Assembly (NCBI GenBank): GCA_030041435.1 | Contig: JASHNW010000018.1 | Location: 1 to 64,000 of the forward strand | DNA: 64,000 nt | Origin: Acidobacteriaceae bacterium | GTDB lineage: Bacteria; Acidobacteriota; Terriglobia; Terriglobales; Acidobacteriaceae | Reading direction: 5' to 3' | In this document: piece by piece, positions 17,913 to 26,920 of the stretch | Layout: every line of letters starts with the position of its first letter | Position numbering within the stretch: the stretch's first letter is position 1 | The notes under the pieces: generated by a model | Told to the model about the DNA's origin: nothing | What the model saw: the letters and a program-made list of their open reading frames with translations, nothing else | Databases searched by the model: none | Position numbers and translations under genes: made by a program

Positions 17913-19093
17913 GATGAAGTTTCGTCGGGTATCGGCATCGTGCGCTTGATCAAAAGCCCCGCGCCGAGCGGCGCCGTCGTCAGCACCTCGACGATGCGTT
18001 CGGCCGCATGGCCGTCGCCATAGGGATTCGTCATGCCGGCAAGCGACGCCCGAAACGCGGTGCTGCGAGCTTCATCGATGCGGGCCAGGATGGACGTAGT
18101 GTCTGCCTCCGCGTCGAGCACGTTTGCAGCGCGCTCGCGTCCCTTCTGCCGCATGCCGACGTTGACAGTCGGCAGCGCAAACGACGCCGTCTCCATGATG
18201 CCGCTGCTCGAATTGCCGATCATGACGTCGACCTGACGCAGCAGGCTCCAGTATGTGATCGCGTCGAGGTTAACAAAGAGCTTGCCCGAGGCATGGCCGG
18301 CGAGAAACGTGCGCGTGCTCTCGATCAAGCTGCGGCTGCCGGCATCCGCGTTGGGGTAGCAAAACAGAAGCTGCGCGCCCCCCCGCTCGGCGACCTGTGC
18401 GAGCGCGGCGAAGAGCGCGCCGGCCTCCAGCGTGGTGTCCCGCTCCAGTGTGACCGGATGAAGGGCAACAAGCAGCGCCGGCGTGTCGAGATCGAGACCG
18501 CACCGCGCCTGCACTTCTTCGCGCGAGAGCAGCCGGCTGCGGCGCAGATGATCGAGCGACGGAGCGCCCGCGCGATGCACGCGCCATGGCTCCTCGCCCA
18601 TCGCGATGACTCGCCGGCGCGCGCACTCCGTCGATGTGAAGTGAATATGGCTCATCTTCGTGAGCGCGTTGCGCACCGCGTCGTCGATCGCCCCCTCGCT
18701 GATTTCGCCGCCCTCGATGTGCGCGATGGGAATGCGCAGCGACAGCGCCACCGACGCCGGCGCCAGCATCTCGTAGCGATCGGCGATCAGCAGCAGCAGA
18801 TCGGGGCGCATCGCGCCCAGCGTGTCGGCAAGCGAAAGCACTGCGACGCCGATGCTCTTCGCCATGCCGACGTCCGTATCGGAACTGAGCAGACATTCGA
18901 TGCGCGCATCGAGGTCAAAGCCGTCCTTCTCGATCTCGCGAATCGTCGCGCCGAATTCCGGCGACAGATGCGAAGCCATGGCGATCAGGCGCAGATCGAC
19001 GCCGGGATGTTCGAAAAGCAGCTTCAGCGGCCAATAAAGATGGCTGTAGTCTGCGCGCGAGGTGGTGACGACGGCGATGCGGCGCTGGTTCAT
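17909..19093 (-). CDS. UDP-N-acetylglucosamine 2-epimerase, hydrolysing (NeuC/LegG type)
   Basis: The 394-residue enzyme would release UDP and a 2-epimerised hexosamine from a UDP-HexNAc, the step that commits sugars to sialic, legionaminic or related nonulosonic acids. Family blocks visible are VVTTSRADYSHLYWPL at the N-terminus, LLLIADRYEMLAPA, IPIAHIEGGEISEGAIDDAVRNAL and MIGNSSSGIMETASF. It overlaps the upstream dehydratase by 4 bases and the downstream aminotransferase remnant by 4 bases, so the three were one translationally coupled operon. Which epimer it makes (sialate or legionaminate route) cannot be told from sequence by eye; the dehydratase neighbour favours the latter. Confidence 0.9.
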   Translation of the reverse strand: MNQRRIAVVTTSRADYSHLYWPLKLLFEHPGVDLRLIAMASHLSPEFGATIREIEKDGFDLDARIECLLSSDTDVGMAKSIGVAVLSLADTLGAMRPDLLLLIADRYEMLAPASVALSLRIPIAHIEGGEISEGAIDDAVRNALTKMSHIHFTSTECARRRVIAMGEEPWRVHRAGAPSLDHLRRSRLLSREEVQARCGLDLDTPALLVALHPVTLERDTTLEAGALFAALAQVAERGGAQLLFCYPNADAGSRSLIESTRTFLAGHASGKLFVNLDAITYWSLLRQVDVMIGNSSSGIMETASFALPTVNVGMRQKGRERAANVLDAEADTTSILARIDEARSTAFRASLAGMTNPYGDGHAAERIVEVLTTAPLGAGLLIKRTMPIPDETSS

Positions 19094-20217
19094 TGCCGGA
19101 CGGACGACAATTGCGGTGTGAGTTCGGAGATCGCCTCGCGCAGAACCGAACTGGGCCGGTAGTCAGGGACGATTTCCTGAACGAGGCGCAGGACAAGGCC
19201 GCCGTCGCGCGCATCGACGGCGGACGCAAGGGTGCGCAGGGGCCGGTCGAAACCGGCAACAACAGGACTGAGAATGCGCCGTAAGCCGTGCGTCGCCCGG
19301 CCATCGTACTGCTCGCTCGGCGAGAGCAGCGCTTCGTCGAGCTTTTCGCCCGGGCGCGGCTCCGTGAAGACTATCGCGATCTCGCGCCCACTGGCCGCGA
19401 TCATGCGCCGCGCCAGCTCGGCGATGCGCAGCGGCTCGCCGGGATCGGAAACCAGCAGGCCTGTGGATTCCGCATCGATGGTCTGCGCCAGCAACCCGGC
19501 GACTTCACCGAGCGTAAGAAAATAGCGCCGCGCAGCAGGATGCGTGACGGTAATCGGCCCTCCGCGACCGATTTGTTCTGCAAACAGCGGCCCCACGCTG
19601 CACGGCGATCCGATGACGTTCACCAGGCGCACCGCGGTCTTGCGCAGGTCCGACGGCGCGAGCATCGCCAGCTCGGCGATCCGCTTGGCCGCGCCCATGA
19701 TGCTGTGCGGCGCGACGGCTTTATCGGTCGAGACAAGAATCATGTGGCGCGCGCCGTGCTCTTCCGCGGCCCGCGCGACGAACCAGGTCCCCAGAGCGTT
19801 CGTCTCGGCGGCGGCCACTGGGTTGTGCTCCATCAGCGGCACGTGTTTCAGTGCAGCGGCATGGATGACAATTTCCGGCCGATGCTCGACAAAGAGCGCG
19901 GCCAGCAGCCTGCGGTCGCACACGCTGCCCAGGACGGAGACGCAGCGATCTCCCCAGCCCCGCGCGGTCATCTCTGTGGAGATTTCAAAAAGGTGCTGCT
20001 CGCAAATGTCGAGCAGCACGATCTTCCGCGCGCCGGAAGCCGCCAGCACGCGAACCATCTCCGACCCGATGAATCCGCCCGCGCCGGTAACCAGCACACA
20101 CGCACCGGCAACGTTTGGAATTAGAGCCAGGCCGGAATTGGCGGCTTTGCGCCCCAGAATTTGAGACCAGCAGGTCCAGGGAGGCAGCGGCGCCGGCTGG
20201 GAAAAATCAGTCTGCAC
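19090..20217 (-). CDS. UDP-HexNAc 4,6-dehydratase-like polysaccharide protein (FlaA1/CapD family)
   Basis: This is a soluble short-chain-dehydrogenase-like protein of 375 residues without the membrane helices of long CapD forms. It has the NAD(P) motif GAGGFIGSE (45-53), HAAALKHVPLMEHNP, STDKAV (163-168) and M174xxxK178 in place of YxxxK, which marks the nucleotide-sugar 4,6-dehydratases. The likely substrate is UDP-GlcNAc. It starts with GTG and a TATAAT box ends eight bases before it. It opens the damaged surface-sugar operon and is divergent from the amidase. Residues 1-36 form a leader not typical of the family. Confidence 0.85.
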   Translation of the reverse strand: MQTDFSQPAPLPPWTCWSQILGRKAANSGLALIPNVAGACVLVTGAGGFIGSEMVRVLAASGARKIVLLDICEQHLFEISTEMTARGWGDRCVSVLGSVCDRRLLAALFVEHRPEIVIHAAALKHVPLMEHNPVAAAETNALGTWFVARAAEEHGARHMILVSTDKAVAPHSIMGAAKRIAELAMLAPSDLRKTAVRLVNVIGSPCSVGPLFAEQIGRGGPITVTHPAARRYFLTLGEVAGLLAQTIDAESTGLLVSDPGEPLRIAELARRMIAASGREIAIVFTEPRPGEKLDEALLSPSEQYDGRATHGLRRILSPVVAGFDRPLRTLASAVDARDGGLVLRLVQEIVPDYRPSSVLREAISELTPQLSSVRQ

Positions 20218-20225
20218 TTTGCCGC

Positions 20226-20233
20226 ATTATAAT
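20226..20233. promoter_or_regulatory. overlapping divergent -10 boxes
   Basis: The octamer attataat contains a perfect TATAAT on each strand: plus 20228-20233 (amidase, ATG 18 bases later) and minus 20231-20226 (dehydratase, GTG 8 bases later). The two promoters share four bases, so RNA polymerase can occupy only one at a time. Confidence 0.55.
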
Positions 20234-20251
20234 CGCCCTTCGCTGTCCATC

Positions 20252-21640
20252 ATGTCCGTCACTCTGCTTCCCGCCACTGAACAACTCGCCCTGCTGCGCT
20301 GCCACGATCTCACGGCGCTCGATCTGGCCGAGCAGCACATCGCGCAAATCCGGCGCCTCAACCCGCAACTGAACGCGTTCGCCGACTTCGATGCGGAGCG
20401 CGTGCGCGCACAGGCACGCAATCCGCGCCCCGGGCCGCTGTCCGGCCTGCCGGTGACGGTGAAATCGTCCATTTCCGCCGCAGGCTATCGATGCGAAATT
20501 GGCAGCGTGCTGAACCGCGGCTCCATTCCGGATCGGAACGCCGTGGTCGTAGACCGGCTGCTCGCCGCGGGGGCGGTCCTGCTCGGCACGACGAACTGCC
20601 CGGAATTCCTCATGGCCTACGAGACGGAAAACCTGCTTTACGGCAGCACGCGCAATCCCTGGAATCTGGAGCGCACGGCCGGAGGATCGAGCGGCGGCGA
20701 AGCGGCGGCCATCGCGGCCGGGCTGTCAGCCGCCGGACTGGGCAGCGACAGCGGCGGCTCGGTGCGCCAGCCCGCGCACTTCACCGGTATCTGCGCGCTC
20801 AAGCCGACAGCGGGCCGATTCCCTCCCGCCGGACATCTGCCGCCCTGCGTCGGCCCCTTCACATTTCTCGGAGCGATCGGCCCCATGGCGCGCACCATCG
20901 CCGATGTAGGGCTGCTCTTCGAGACGCTGTCCGGCCACGACCCGACGGACCCGTCGAGCGCGCCGCTTGCCCATCGCACCGTCACGCTCCAGGAAGCAAA
21001 GCGAGTCCCCATCGGATGGTTCGAAGACGACGGACTCGTTCCAGTTACGGCGGAGACGCGCGGCGCGGTGCAGCACACCGTGCGAGCTCTGGAGCGCCAG
21101 GGGTTCACCGTCCAGCCGTTTCGTCCCCAGGCCCTCGAAGCTGCTCGCAAATTGTGGTGGGCTTTTTTTGTACAGTGCGGCGCAATGCTCTACGCACCCA
21201 CAATTCGCGGCCGCGAGCGGTATCTCAGCCCCACGTTCCGCGACTTCCTTGCGATTGCGCGGGCGGAACTCCCTCTCACCGCCGATTCGCTGCTCGACTC
21301 CTGGGTCGAGTCGGACAAGGTGCGCGCGCGGCTGCTCGACGAGATGCGCGAGTTCCCGCTGCTCCTTTGTCCGGTCTGTTCGATACCCGCGTTCAAACCC
21401 TTCGAACGGAGCTGGACCGTCGACGGCACAACCGTTTCTTATCTCGATGCCATGCGCTTCACGCAGTGGTTCAATCTGCTCGGGGGCCCGGCCGCCGTCG
21501 TGCCGGTCAGCCGGTCGGCGGAAGGCCTGCCGATCGGGGTGCAGATTGCCGGTCGCCCCTGCGCCGACGAGCTGGTGCTCTCCCTCGCCGCGGCGATTGA
21601 AAGCGAGTTCGGGTATCAGCCCCCGCCGATTGCCGCCTGA
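20252..21640 (+). CDS. amidase-signature family hydrolase
   Basis: The 462-residue product has the amidase signature with its Ser-cisSer-Lys triad: Lys in LPVTVKSSIS, the first Ser in the Gly/Ser-rich loop AGGSSGGEAAA, and the nucleophile in GLGSDSGGSVRQPAHFTG. The substrate specificity of this family (GatA, fatty-acid amides, aryl amides, cyclic amides) cannot be read from these motifs. It has no GatB/GatC neighbour and its C-terminal half is short, so it is probably a catabolic or detoxifying amidase rather than the tRNA-dependent enzyme. The ATG at 20252 is chosen over an upstream one lying across the -10 box. It converges with rseP with six bases between stops. Confidence 0.85.
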   Translation: MSVTLLPATEQLALLRCHDLTALDLAEQHIAQIRRLNPQLNAFADFDAERVRAQARNPRPGPLSGLPVTVKSSISAAGYRCEIGSVLNRGSIPDRNAVVVDRLLAAGAVLLGTTNCPEFLMAYETENLLYGSTRNPWNLERTAGGSSGGEAAAIAAGLSAAGLGSDSGGSVRQPAHFTGICALKPTAGRFPPAGHLPPCVGPFTFLGAIGPMARTIADVGLLFETLSGHDPTDPSSAPLAHRTVTLQEAKRVPIGWFEDDGLVPVTAETRGAVQHTVRALERQGFTVQPFRPQALEAARKLWWAFFVQCGAMLYAPTIRGRERYLSPTFRDFLAIARAELPLTADSLLDSWVESDKVRARLLDEMREFPLLLCPVCSIPAFKPFERSWTVDGTTVSYLDAMRFTQWFNLLGGPAAVVPVSRSAEGLPIGVQIAGRPCADELVLSLAAAIESEFGYQPPPIAA

Positions 21641-21646
21641 CCGGCC

Positions 21647-23023
21647 CTACGGCTTGAGGCGCGAGAAGAGGTTCAGTTTCGAGACGTCGTTCACCATCAC
21701 GAATGCGAAGATCAGGATGAGCATCACGAAGGCGACCTGATACACGCGCTCCTTGAACTCCTGTTTCAGATCGCGGCGCAGCGCGCCCTCGATCACCAGC
21801 AGAAGAATCATGCCGCCATCGAGAATCGGGATGGGCAGCAGGTTCATGATGCCGAGATTGAGGCTGATGAGCGCGCTCAGCCCGATGATGGGCTCCAGCC
21901 CGTGCGCCTCGGCGGCCTCGCCCGTGGCGCGCGCAATGCCGATCGGTCCGCTGATCTGCTGCATGACGGCTGCGTGGTGCGAGACAAGGCGGCCCAGCAT
22001 ATCGAGAATGTAACCGGAGTTGCGCACATTGAACTGCACAGACTGGCGTATCGCTTTGGCCAGCGGCAGCTGTTCGACGCGGAATGGAGGAGGCGCCGCG
22101 GCGAATCCGAGCCGGTATCCCGGCGTCTCTCCGCTGAAATCAGCCCAGATGGGCTGGGCGGTGACGCTGAATTCATGGCCGCTGCGGTTCAGCACCAGGG
22201 TGGCAGGCTTGCTGCCTGCCTCGTTGAGAACGGCAATGATGGAGAGGACGTTGTGAACGGTTTGCCCGTTAACCGAAACGATGGCATCGCCGGCGCGCAT
22301 GCCTGCTTTGGCCGCCGGGTCGCCCGCCATCACATCTTCCACGATCAGCGGCCCGCTTTGCACTTTCGGAATCAGGCCCAGGGACTCAATCTCAAAATCG
22401 TCGCCGCGGGTGGGGTCGGCCAGGAACAGCTCTGTGCTGAACTCCTTCGTCCGGCCGTTGACGTTCCGCTGCACGGTGATCGCTACAGTCGAATTGGCGT
22501 TGAGCGCGGCTCGCTCGGTGATCTGCTCCCAGTCCGGATTCGTATCCTTGTCGAAGCGCACGATGCGGTCGCCGCTGGCGAGGCCGGCGCGTCCGGCCGG
22601 TGAATTCGGCGGGGTCACGTCCAGCACTGCGGGACCCTCGGTATACACCGGCACCTCGTTGTGCATCATGAAAAAGCCGGCCATCAGAAGGAAAGCCAGC
22701 ACGAAGTTCGCGAACGGCCCCGCTACCGCGATCAGCATCCTCTGCCAGCGCGGATGGGAATTCAGTTCGCCGGGATCGCCCGTGGTTTCGGATCCAGGCG
22801 TCTCTCCCGACATCTTGACGTACCCGCCAAACGGCAGCGCGCCGATGCAGTAGTCGGTCTCGCCGTATTTGATCCCGAAAAGGCGCGGCGGAAATCCGAG
22901 GGAAAAGGTCTCGACCCGCACCCCGAACAACTTGCAAAAAATGAAGTGCCCCAGCTCATGGACCAGGACCATGACACTGAGCACTATGAAGAACGACACG
23001 ATTGAAATTACGGCAAATGACAT
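21647..23023 (-). CDS. rseP: RIP metalloprotease RseP (site-2 protease)
   Basis: This inner-membrane zinc protease cleaves membrane segments, classically the anti-sigma factor RseA. The 458-residue protein has the zinc site H22ELGH26 in its first helix (MVLVHELGHFIFCKLFG), two periplasmic PDZ domains (~residues 110-200 and 205-290, with GDAIVSVNGQ), and the second active-site motif NLGIMNLLPIPILDGG near the C-terminus. It is the last gene of the cdsA-dxr-rseP set, which is conserved in many bacteria. No rseA/rpoE pair is nearby, so its substrate is unknown. Confidence 0.96.
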   Translation of the reverse strand: MSFAVISIVSFFIVLSVMVLVHELGHFIFCKLFGVRVETFSLGFPPRLFGIKYGETDYCIGALPFGGYVKMSGETPGSETTGDPGELNSHPRWQRMLIAVAGPFANFVLAFLLMAGFFMMHNEVPVYTEGPAVLDVTPPNSPAGRAGLASGDRIVRFDKDTNPDWEQITERAALNANSTVAITVQRNVNGRTKEFSTELFLADPTRGDDFEIESLGLIPKVQSGPLIVEDVMAGDPAAKAGMRAGDAIVSVNGQTVHNVLSIIAVLNEAGSKPATLVLNRSGHEFSVTAQPIWADFSGETPGYRLGFAAAPPPFRVEQLPLAKAIRQSVQFNVRNSGYILDMLGRLVSHHAAVMQQISGPIGIARATGEAAEAHGLEPIIGLSALISLNLGIMNLLPIPILDGGMILLLVIEGALRRDLKQEFKERVYQVAFVMLILIFAFVMVNDVSKLNLFSRLKP

Positions 23024-23064
23024 AGTTGAAGGTCGGGCACCAGTACTGTACCGGAGGGCCTGAA

Positions 23065-24243
23065 TCAGCCGCGACGGCCGGTGTTGCTGTCCGCCAGAAT
23101 TCTACGCGCTGTTGCGCGCGCCTGACAGTCCAGCGTAAGCACTTCTTGAATGGTCGCTGGATGAGTCTCCGAGGTTGTCTCAAGTACTCTCTCTATTGTA
23201 CCGGGGATGCCCATAAACGGGATGGCCCGTTCGAGGAATGCCGCTACCGCGACCTCGTCGGCGGCGTTCAGGGCAATGGCGTGCGCCCCGCCCTTTTCGG
23301 CGGCCTCGTAGGCCAGGCGCAGGCAGGGGAAGCGCTCCAGGTCCGGCGGCTCAAAGTGCAGATCCGCCAGAGCTTGCATGTCGAAGCGCAGTTCCGAGGC
23401 TACCCGCTCCGGGTAGCTGAGCGCGTACAAGATGGGCAGCCGCATATCCGTCACCGAGATTTGCGCCAGCAGGCTGCCGTCGACGTATTCCACCAGCGAA
23501 TGCACGGTTGACTGCGGGTGAACCGTAACCCTCACAGCGGAAGGAGGAAGATCGAAGAGCCGACAGGCTTCGATGATCTCAAGGCCCTTGTTCAGCAGCG
23601 TCGCGGAATCGATCGTGATGCGCCGCCCCATCACCCAGGTAGGATGCCGCAGCGCCTGTTCGACGGTGATATTCGCGAATTCTTCGATAGGCAGCGTGCG
23701 GAAGGGCCCACCTGACGCCGTCAGCCAGATCTGCCGAACCTCCCCCCGCTCGCCGGCGCGCATGCACTGGTGCACCGCATTGTGCTCGGAGTCGATCGGC
23801 AGCAGGGCGACGTTTCTCTCGCGCGCAGCCGCAGTCAGAATCTCTCCGGCTGCAACCATCGCTTCCTTGTTTGCCAAGCCGATCGTCTTGCCCGCCAGCA
23901 CGGCCGCGTACGTAGCCTCGAGCCCGGCAACGCCCACAATCGCGGAGACCACGAAATCGGCCTCGGGCAGTGTCGCGACGCTGACAGTGCCCTCGCTGCC
24001 CCAGACGACTTCGATGTCCGAAAGCCCCTCCCTGCGCAAACGCTGCCGGAGATCGGACGCCAGTTCTTCCGTTGCCAGGGAAACGATGCGGGGATGCCAG
24101 CGCAGGCATTGCTGGTATGCGGTGTCGACGTTGCGCCCGGCAGCGAGAGAGGCAACGGCGAAGCGCTCAGGGTAGCTCTCAACGATGCTCAGAGTGCTCT
24201 GGCCGATGGAGCCGGTCGATCCAAGAATGGCAATGCGTTTCAA
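23065..24243 (-). CDS. dxr: 1-deoxy-D-xylulose 5-phosphate reductoisomerase
   Basis: Dxr makes 2-C-methyl-D-erythritol 4-phosphate with NADPH, the committed step of the MEP isoprenoid pathway. The 392-residue product has the NADPH motif GSTGSIGQSTL (8-18), the metal/substrate segment LLPIDSEHNAVHQC, ASGGPFR and the conserved MGRRITIDSATLLNKGLE block. The start codon is TTG at 24243, since TTG-AAA-CGC gives the standard MKRIAILGSTG N-terminus. It lies 41 bases before rseP and 130 bases after cdsA, where a repeat block has been inserted in an otherwise typical gene order. Confidence 0.97.
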   Translation of the reverse strand: MKRIAILGSTGSIGQSTLSIVESYPERFAVASLAAGRNVDTAYQQCLRWHPRIVSLATEELASDLRQRLRREGLSDIEVVWGSEGTVSVATLPEADFVVSAIVGVAGLEATYAAVLAGKTIGLANKEAMVAAGEILTAAARERNVALLPIDSEHNAVHQCMRAGERGEVRQIWLTASGGPFRTLPIEEFANITVEQALRHPTWVMGRRITIDSATLLNKGLEIIEACRLFDLPPSAVRVTVHPQSTVHSLVEYVDGSLLAQISVTDMRLPILYALSYPERVASELRFDMQALADLHFEPPDLERFPCLRLAYEAAEKGGAHAIALNAADEVAVAAFLERAIPFMGIPGTIERVLETTSETHPATIQEVLTLDCQARATARRILADSNTGRRG

Positions 24244-24280
24244 GTGCCGGAACTCTTCGGTGCCTGTCTCAAGCGGAGCG

Positions 24281-24370
24281 ATTGGCCGCAGCCCGCTGCT
24301 GGCCTGGCCGCTCTGTCCGCAAGCTACCAGCTACCCCGCTAACTGCTTCTCAGCTAAGAGCTTCTCAGCT
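24281..24370. repeat. degenerate CCGCTG/AGCTAAC intergenic block
   Basis: The run ggccgcagcccgctgctggcctggccgctctgtccgc changes to caagctaccagctaccccgctaactgcttctcagctaagagcttctcagctc; the units are 9-12 bases, and aGcTtcTCAGCTa is repeated twice. It fills almost the whole gap between cdsA and dxr. Confidence 0.7.
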
Positions 24371-24373
24371 CCC

Positions 24374-25204
24374 TCAGAACCACTGCTGCGCTAACTGAGC
24401 GTACCACAGCACCGGCGCGGCCAGCAGCAGCGCATCGATGCGATCCAGCATTCCGCCGTGGCCGGGAAGCAGCCGCCCGGAATCCTTGACCCCCGCGCCC
24501 CGCTTGATCGCGGACTCCACCAGATCGCCGAGTTGTGCGCCGATGTTTACCAGCACGGCCAGGCCGATCCAGCGCAGTGTGCCGCCGGGATAGGAAAGAG
24601 CATCGATATTGCGCGCCGAAAGTTCTCCCGCGATCCAGATCAGCAGCAGCGTTACCAGGATACTGCCCGCAACGGAAGAGAAGCTGCCTTCCCACGTCTT
24701 GTTGGGGCTGAGCGTCGGCGCCAGCTTCCAGCGCCCAAACGCGCGGCCCACGTAGAGTGCCGCCACGTCGCCCGACCAGACCACGAAAAAGAGAAACAGC
24801 AGCAGCGAAGGCCCGTTCTCGCGCGTGCTCAGCAGGTAGAGCATGCCCATGGGCAGCCCGATGTAGATCAGTCCCAGCACCGAATACGCCGCATCGGGCA
24901 GCACGCGGTTCACCGGCGACCGGAATGCACAGACAAGGAACAGCACCAGCGACAACATGCCCAGCATCGGCTCCACCAGGTCGGAACGCCGGAAGACGGT
25001 CGCCAGCAGGATCGCGAGCGCAATCGCCACCACCAGGTGCGGCGTTTTCGCGCCCATCGCGTCGGCCAGGCCCAGATACTCCCACAGGGCCAGCACCGCG
25101 ACGACGAAAATGGCGCCCATCAGGGGCAGCGGCTGCGTCGGAGAATAAAAGATGAGCAGGAGAACAACCGGAACCAGAACGACCGCCGTCAGTATGCGCT
25201 GCAT
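24374..25204 (-). CDS. cdsA: phosphatidate cytidylyltransferase
   Basis: CdsA makes CDP-diacylglycerol from phosphatidic acid and CTP in the inner membrane, the branch point of phospholipid synthesis. The ~276-residue product has about eight hydrophobic segments and the family signature near its C-terminus (VESAIKRGAGVKDSGRLLPG, then HGGMLDRIDALL). The internal ATG at 25204 (MQRILTAVVLVP) is preferred over a GTG six codons upstream. uppS, the usual gene just before cdsA, is absent; a phospholipase-like gene takes its place. Confidence 0.95.
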   Translation of the reverse strand: MQRILTAVVLVPVVLLLIFYSPTQPLPLMGAIFVVAVLALWEYLGLADAMGAKTPHLVVAIALAILLATVFRRSDLVEPMLGMLSLVLFLVCAFRSPVNRVLPDAAYSVLGLIYIGLPMGMLYLLSTRENGPSLLLFLFFVVWSGDVAALYVGRAFGRWKLAPTLSPNKTWEGSFSSVAGSILVTLLLIWIAGELSARNIDALSYPGGTLRWIGLAVLVNIGAQLGDLVESAIKRGAGVKDSGRLLPGHGGMLDRIDALLLAAPVLWYAQLAQQWF

Positions 25205-25262
25205 GCAGGTGCCAGAATACACGCTGGCGAGCCGCCAGGCTGTGCCGTTTCCACAGGCACAG

Positions 25263-26537
25263 TCACTTTGAGTCGGGAATCAGCGTCGCGGGCAACTGCC
25301 GCAGGATGGCCAACTCCTGCTGCACCTTTCTCCACTGGCGCGGGTGGCGCTTTGTCGCAATCGGCGCACTCGGGTCCGAATAGAACGCCAGGATATTCTG
25401 CCGCAACCCCACCGGCGGCCGCGCATTGCGCGAGGTCACGCGGCTAAGCAGTTGCGCATACGTCTGGTCTGTGAGCCGGTACGTGGCGGGCTTCGTCGCA
25501 TACCCGGTATCGAGATCGAGATCGGGGACTGCAAACTTATCCTGGCCGACCTGCTGCAGGTTGTCCAGAAGGTCGGCATACTCGGCCGTAGCGCGGTTCA
25601 CGCTCTCCACGTAGTTCTGCTCGGTATCGACCGTCGGCCCGCGGATGGCAAGGTCGGAGAGTGGCCCGATCTTCGGCAGGATGACGATCATCGCGGCAAA
25701 GACGCGGGTGAGGAAGCTGGGCTTGCGCTTGCGGTACGCCTCCCAGTGGCTTACGCTGTCCGTGCTCTTCAGGCGATCTGCGTATTCGTCGAAAGCCGCG
25801 TTGTTTCCGTCCGCCGGAAAGCTCTTCCGATGAAGCAGCACCTCCGCGTACCCCACCCGCGGCAGCAGTGTCCGCACCGACCACTCGTAGCTGCGAAAAG
25901 CAGGAAATTCGTTGCCGATGACGCTGTGCAGCGAGATGCCGTAGGTGTCGTAGAACGCGCGGTTGAGCAGCCCGACCGGGACTTTGAACCCCACGTGCCG
26001 CAGATAACCCGAGGGCGCAAAGCGAGCATGTCCCAACTGGTCGACGTCGAAGGCGAATTCAGTGCGAACGTGAGCGTGAGGATTCTCCTCGTAGGTGACG
26101 ACGCGGCCGTACTTGTCCTCGAGGCCCGGAAACTCCTCGGGCACGGAAACATTGACGCAGTAGCGGTGGCCGACCGTGTCGCCCACATAGTGCGAGAGCG
26201 CGCCCAGCGAGAAGGCCAGCTCGTCGATGTTGTGCGAGTCGCGGATCAGGTTCGTGATGAAGTCGCCCGTGCGGACGTAATGCGCCAGGTCGCTGAACAG
26301 CGCTTTGCCGAACGGATAGTAGCCTGCATCCTGGATCGTCGATCCGCCGTACGCATAAGCGCGCGCCTCGCGCAGTTCAGCCGGCGTTGCGTTGGGAAAG
26401 CGGCTGAGCAGCACGGGCTTGATCGACGAGTCCCACGCAATGTCGATGAGCGTTTCGTGCGTAAGAAAGGAATAGGCGAGGCAAAGCGGCGCAGCCAGCA
26501 GAACGCCAAGAGCGACAATCGCGGCTTTCCAGGGCAT
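25263..26537 (-). CDS. exported zinc-dependent phospholipase C-like protein
   Basis: The ATG at 26537 opens a signal peptide (MPWKAAIVALGVLLAAPLCLAYS). The mature N-terminus SFLTHETLIDIAWD and the later SLGALSHYVGDTVGHRYCVN carry the His/Asp metal ligands typical of the Zn-dependent phospholipase C fold. Residues ~85-100 (DLAHYVRTGDFITNLIRDS) add further His/Asp. The C-terminal ~200 residues have no recognised domain. The product is ~424 residues and likely periplasmic or secreted. It sits 58 bases upstream of cdsA on the same strand, so a role in lipid turnover is plausible but not shown. Confidence 0.8.
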   Translation of the reverse strand: MPWKAAIVALGVLLAAPLCLAYSFLTHETLIDIAWDSSIKPVLLSRFPNATPAELREARAYAYGGSTIQDAGYYPFGKALFSDLAHYVRTGDFITNLIRDSHNIDELAFSLGALSHYVGDTVGHRYCVNVSVPEEFPGLEDKYGRVVTYEENPHAHVRTEFAFDVDQLGHARFAPSGYLRHVGFKVPVGLLNRAFYDTYGISLHSVIGNEFPAFRSYEWSVRTLLPRVGYAEVLLHRKSFPADGNNAAFDEYADRLKSTDSVSHWEAYRKRKPSFLTRVFAAMIVILPKIGPLSDLAIRGPTVDTEQNYVESVNRATAEYADLLDNLQQVGQDKFAVPDLDLDTGYATKPATYRLTDQTYAQLLSRVTSRNARPPVGLRQNILAFYSDPSAPIATKRHPRQWRKVQQELAILRQLPATLIPDSK

Positions 26538-26642
26538 TCTTCCCAAACCCCTCGTCAGACGTTGTCTCTTCAGCGTTGGTTGCCCGGTTCTCCTGATGCG
26601 TGCCCGGCGCCGCCCCCGGGAATCTCGCAGCCACGATGTCGT

Positions 26643-26918
26643 TTATGGACGGTTTTGAGCACCATGCCAGATGCGCAACACCTCAATTCCGTCATTCTTC
26701 ACACGATAGACCGCAATATACGGCAGCCGCCCCAACACGAGTTCGCGAGTGCTCTCTTCGCGTCCAGGGCGGCCAGGGTGCGGAAAGCTCTTCAGGGATC
26801 GAATCGTTTCGTATAGTTCACGTACCGTGGCCTGAGCGTAACCGGGATGGTGTTCCTTCAGGTAGTCCGCGATATTTTTAAGATCGTCCGCGGCAGCCAG
26901 CGTCCACAGAATGCGCAT
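26643..26918 (-). CDS. type II toxin, ParE/RelE family
   Basis: The 91-residue basic protein has the ParE/RelE pattern: WTLAAADDLKNIADYLKEHH at the N-terminus, LKSFPHPGRPGREESTREL in the middle, and a C-terminal YIAVYRVKNDGIEVLRIWHGAQ strand set. Family members poison gyrase (ParE) or cleave mRNA on the ribosome (RelE); the sequence fits ParE-like plasmid-stabilisation toxins better. It follows the antitoxin with only two bases between stop and start. Confidence 0.9.
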   Translation of the reverse strand: MRILWTLAAADDLKNIADYLKEHHPGYAQATVRELYETIRSLKSFPHPGRPGREESTRELVLGRLPYIAVYRVKNDGIEVLRIWHGAQNRP

Positions 26919-26920
26919 CT

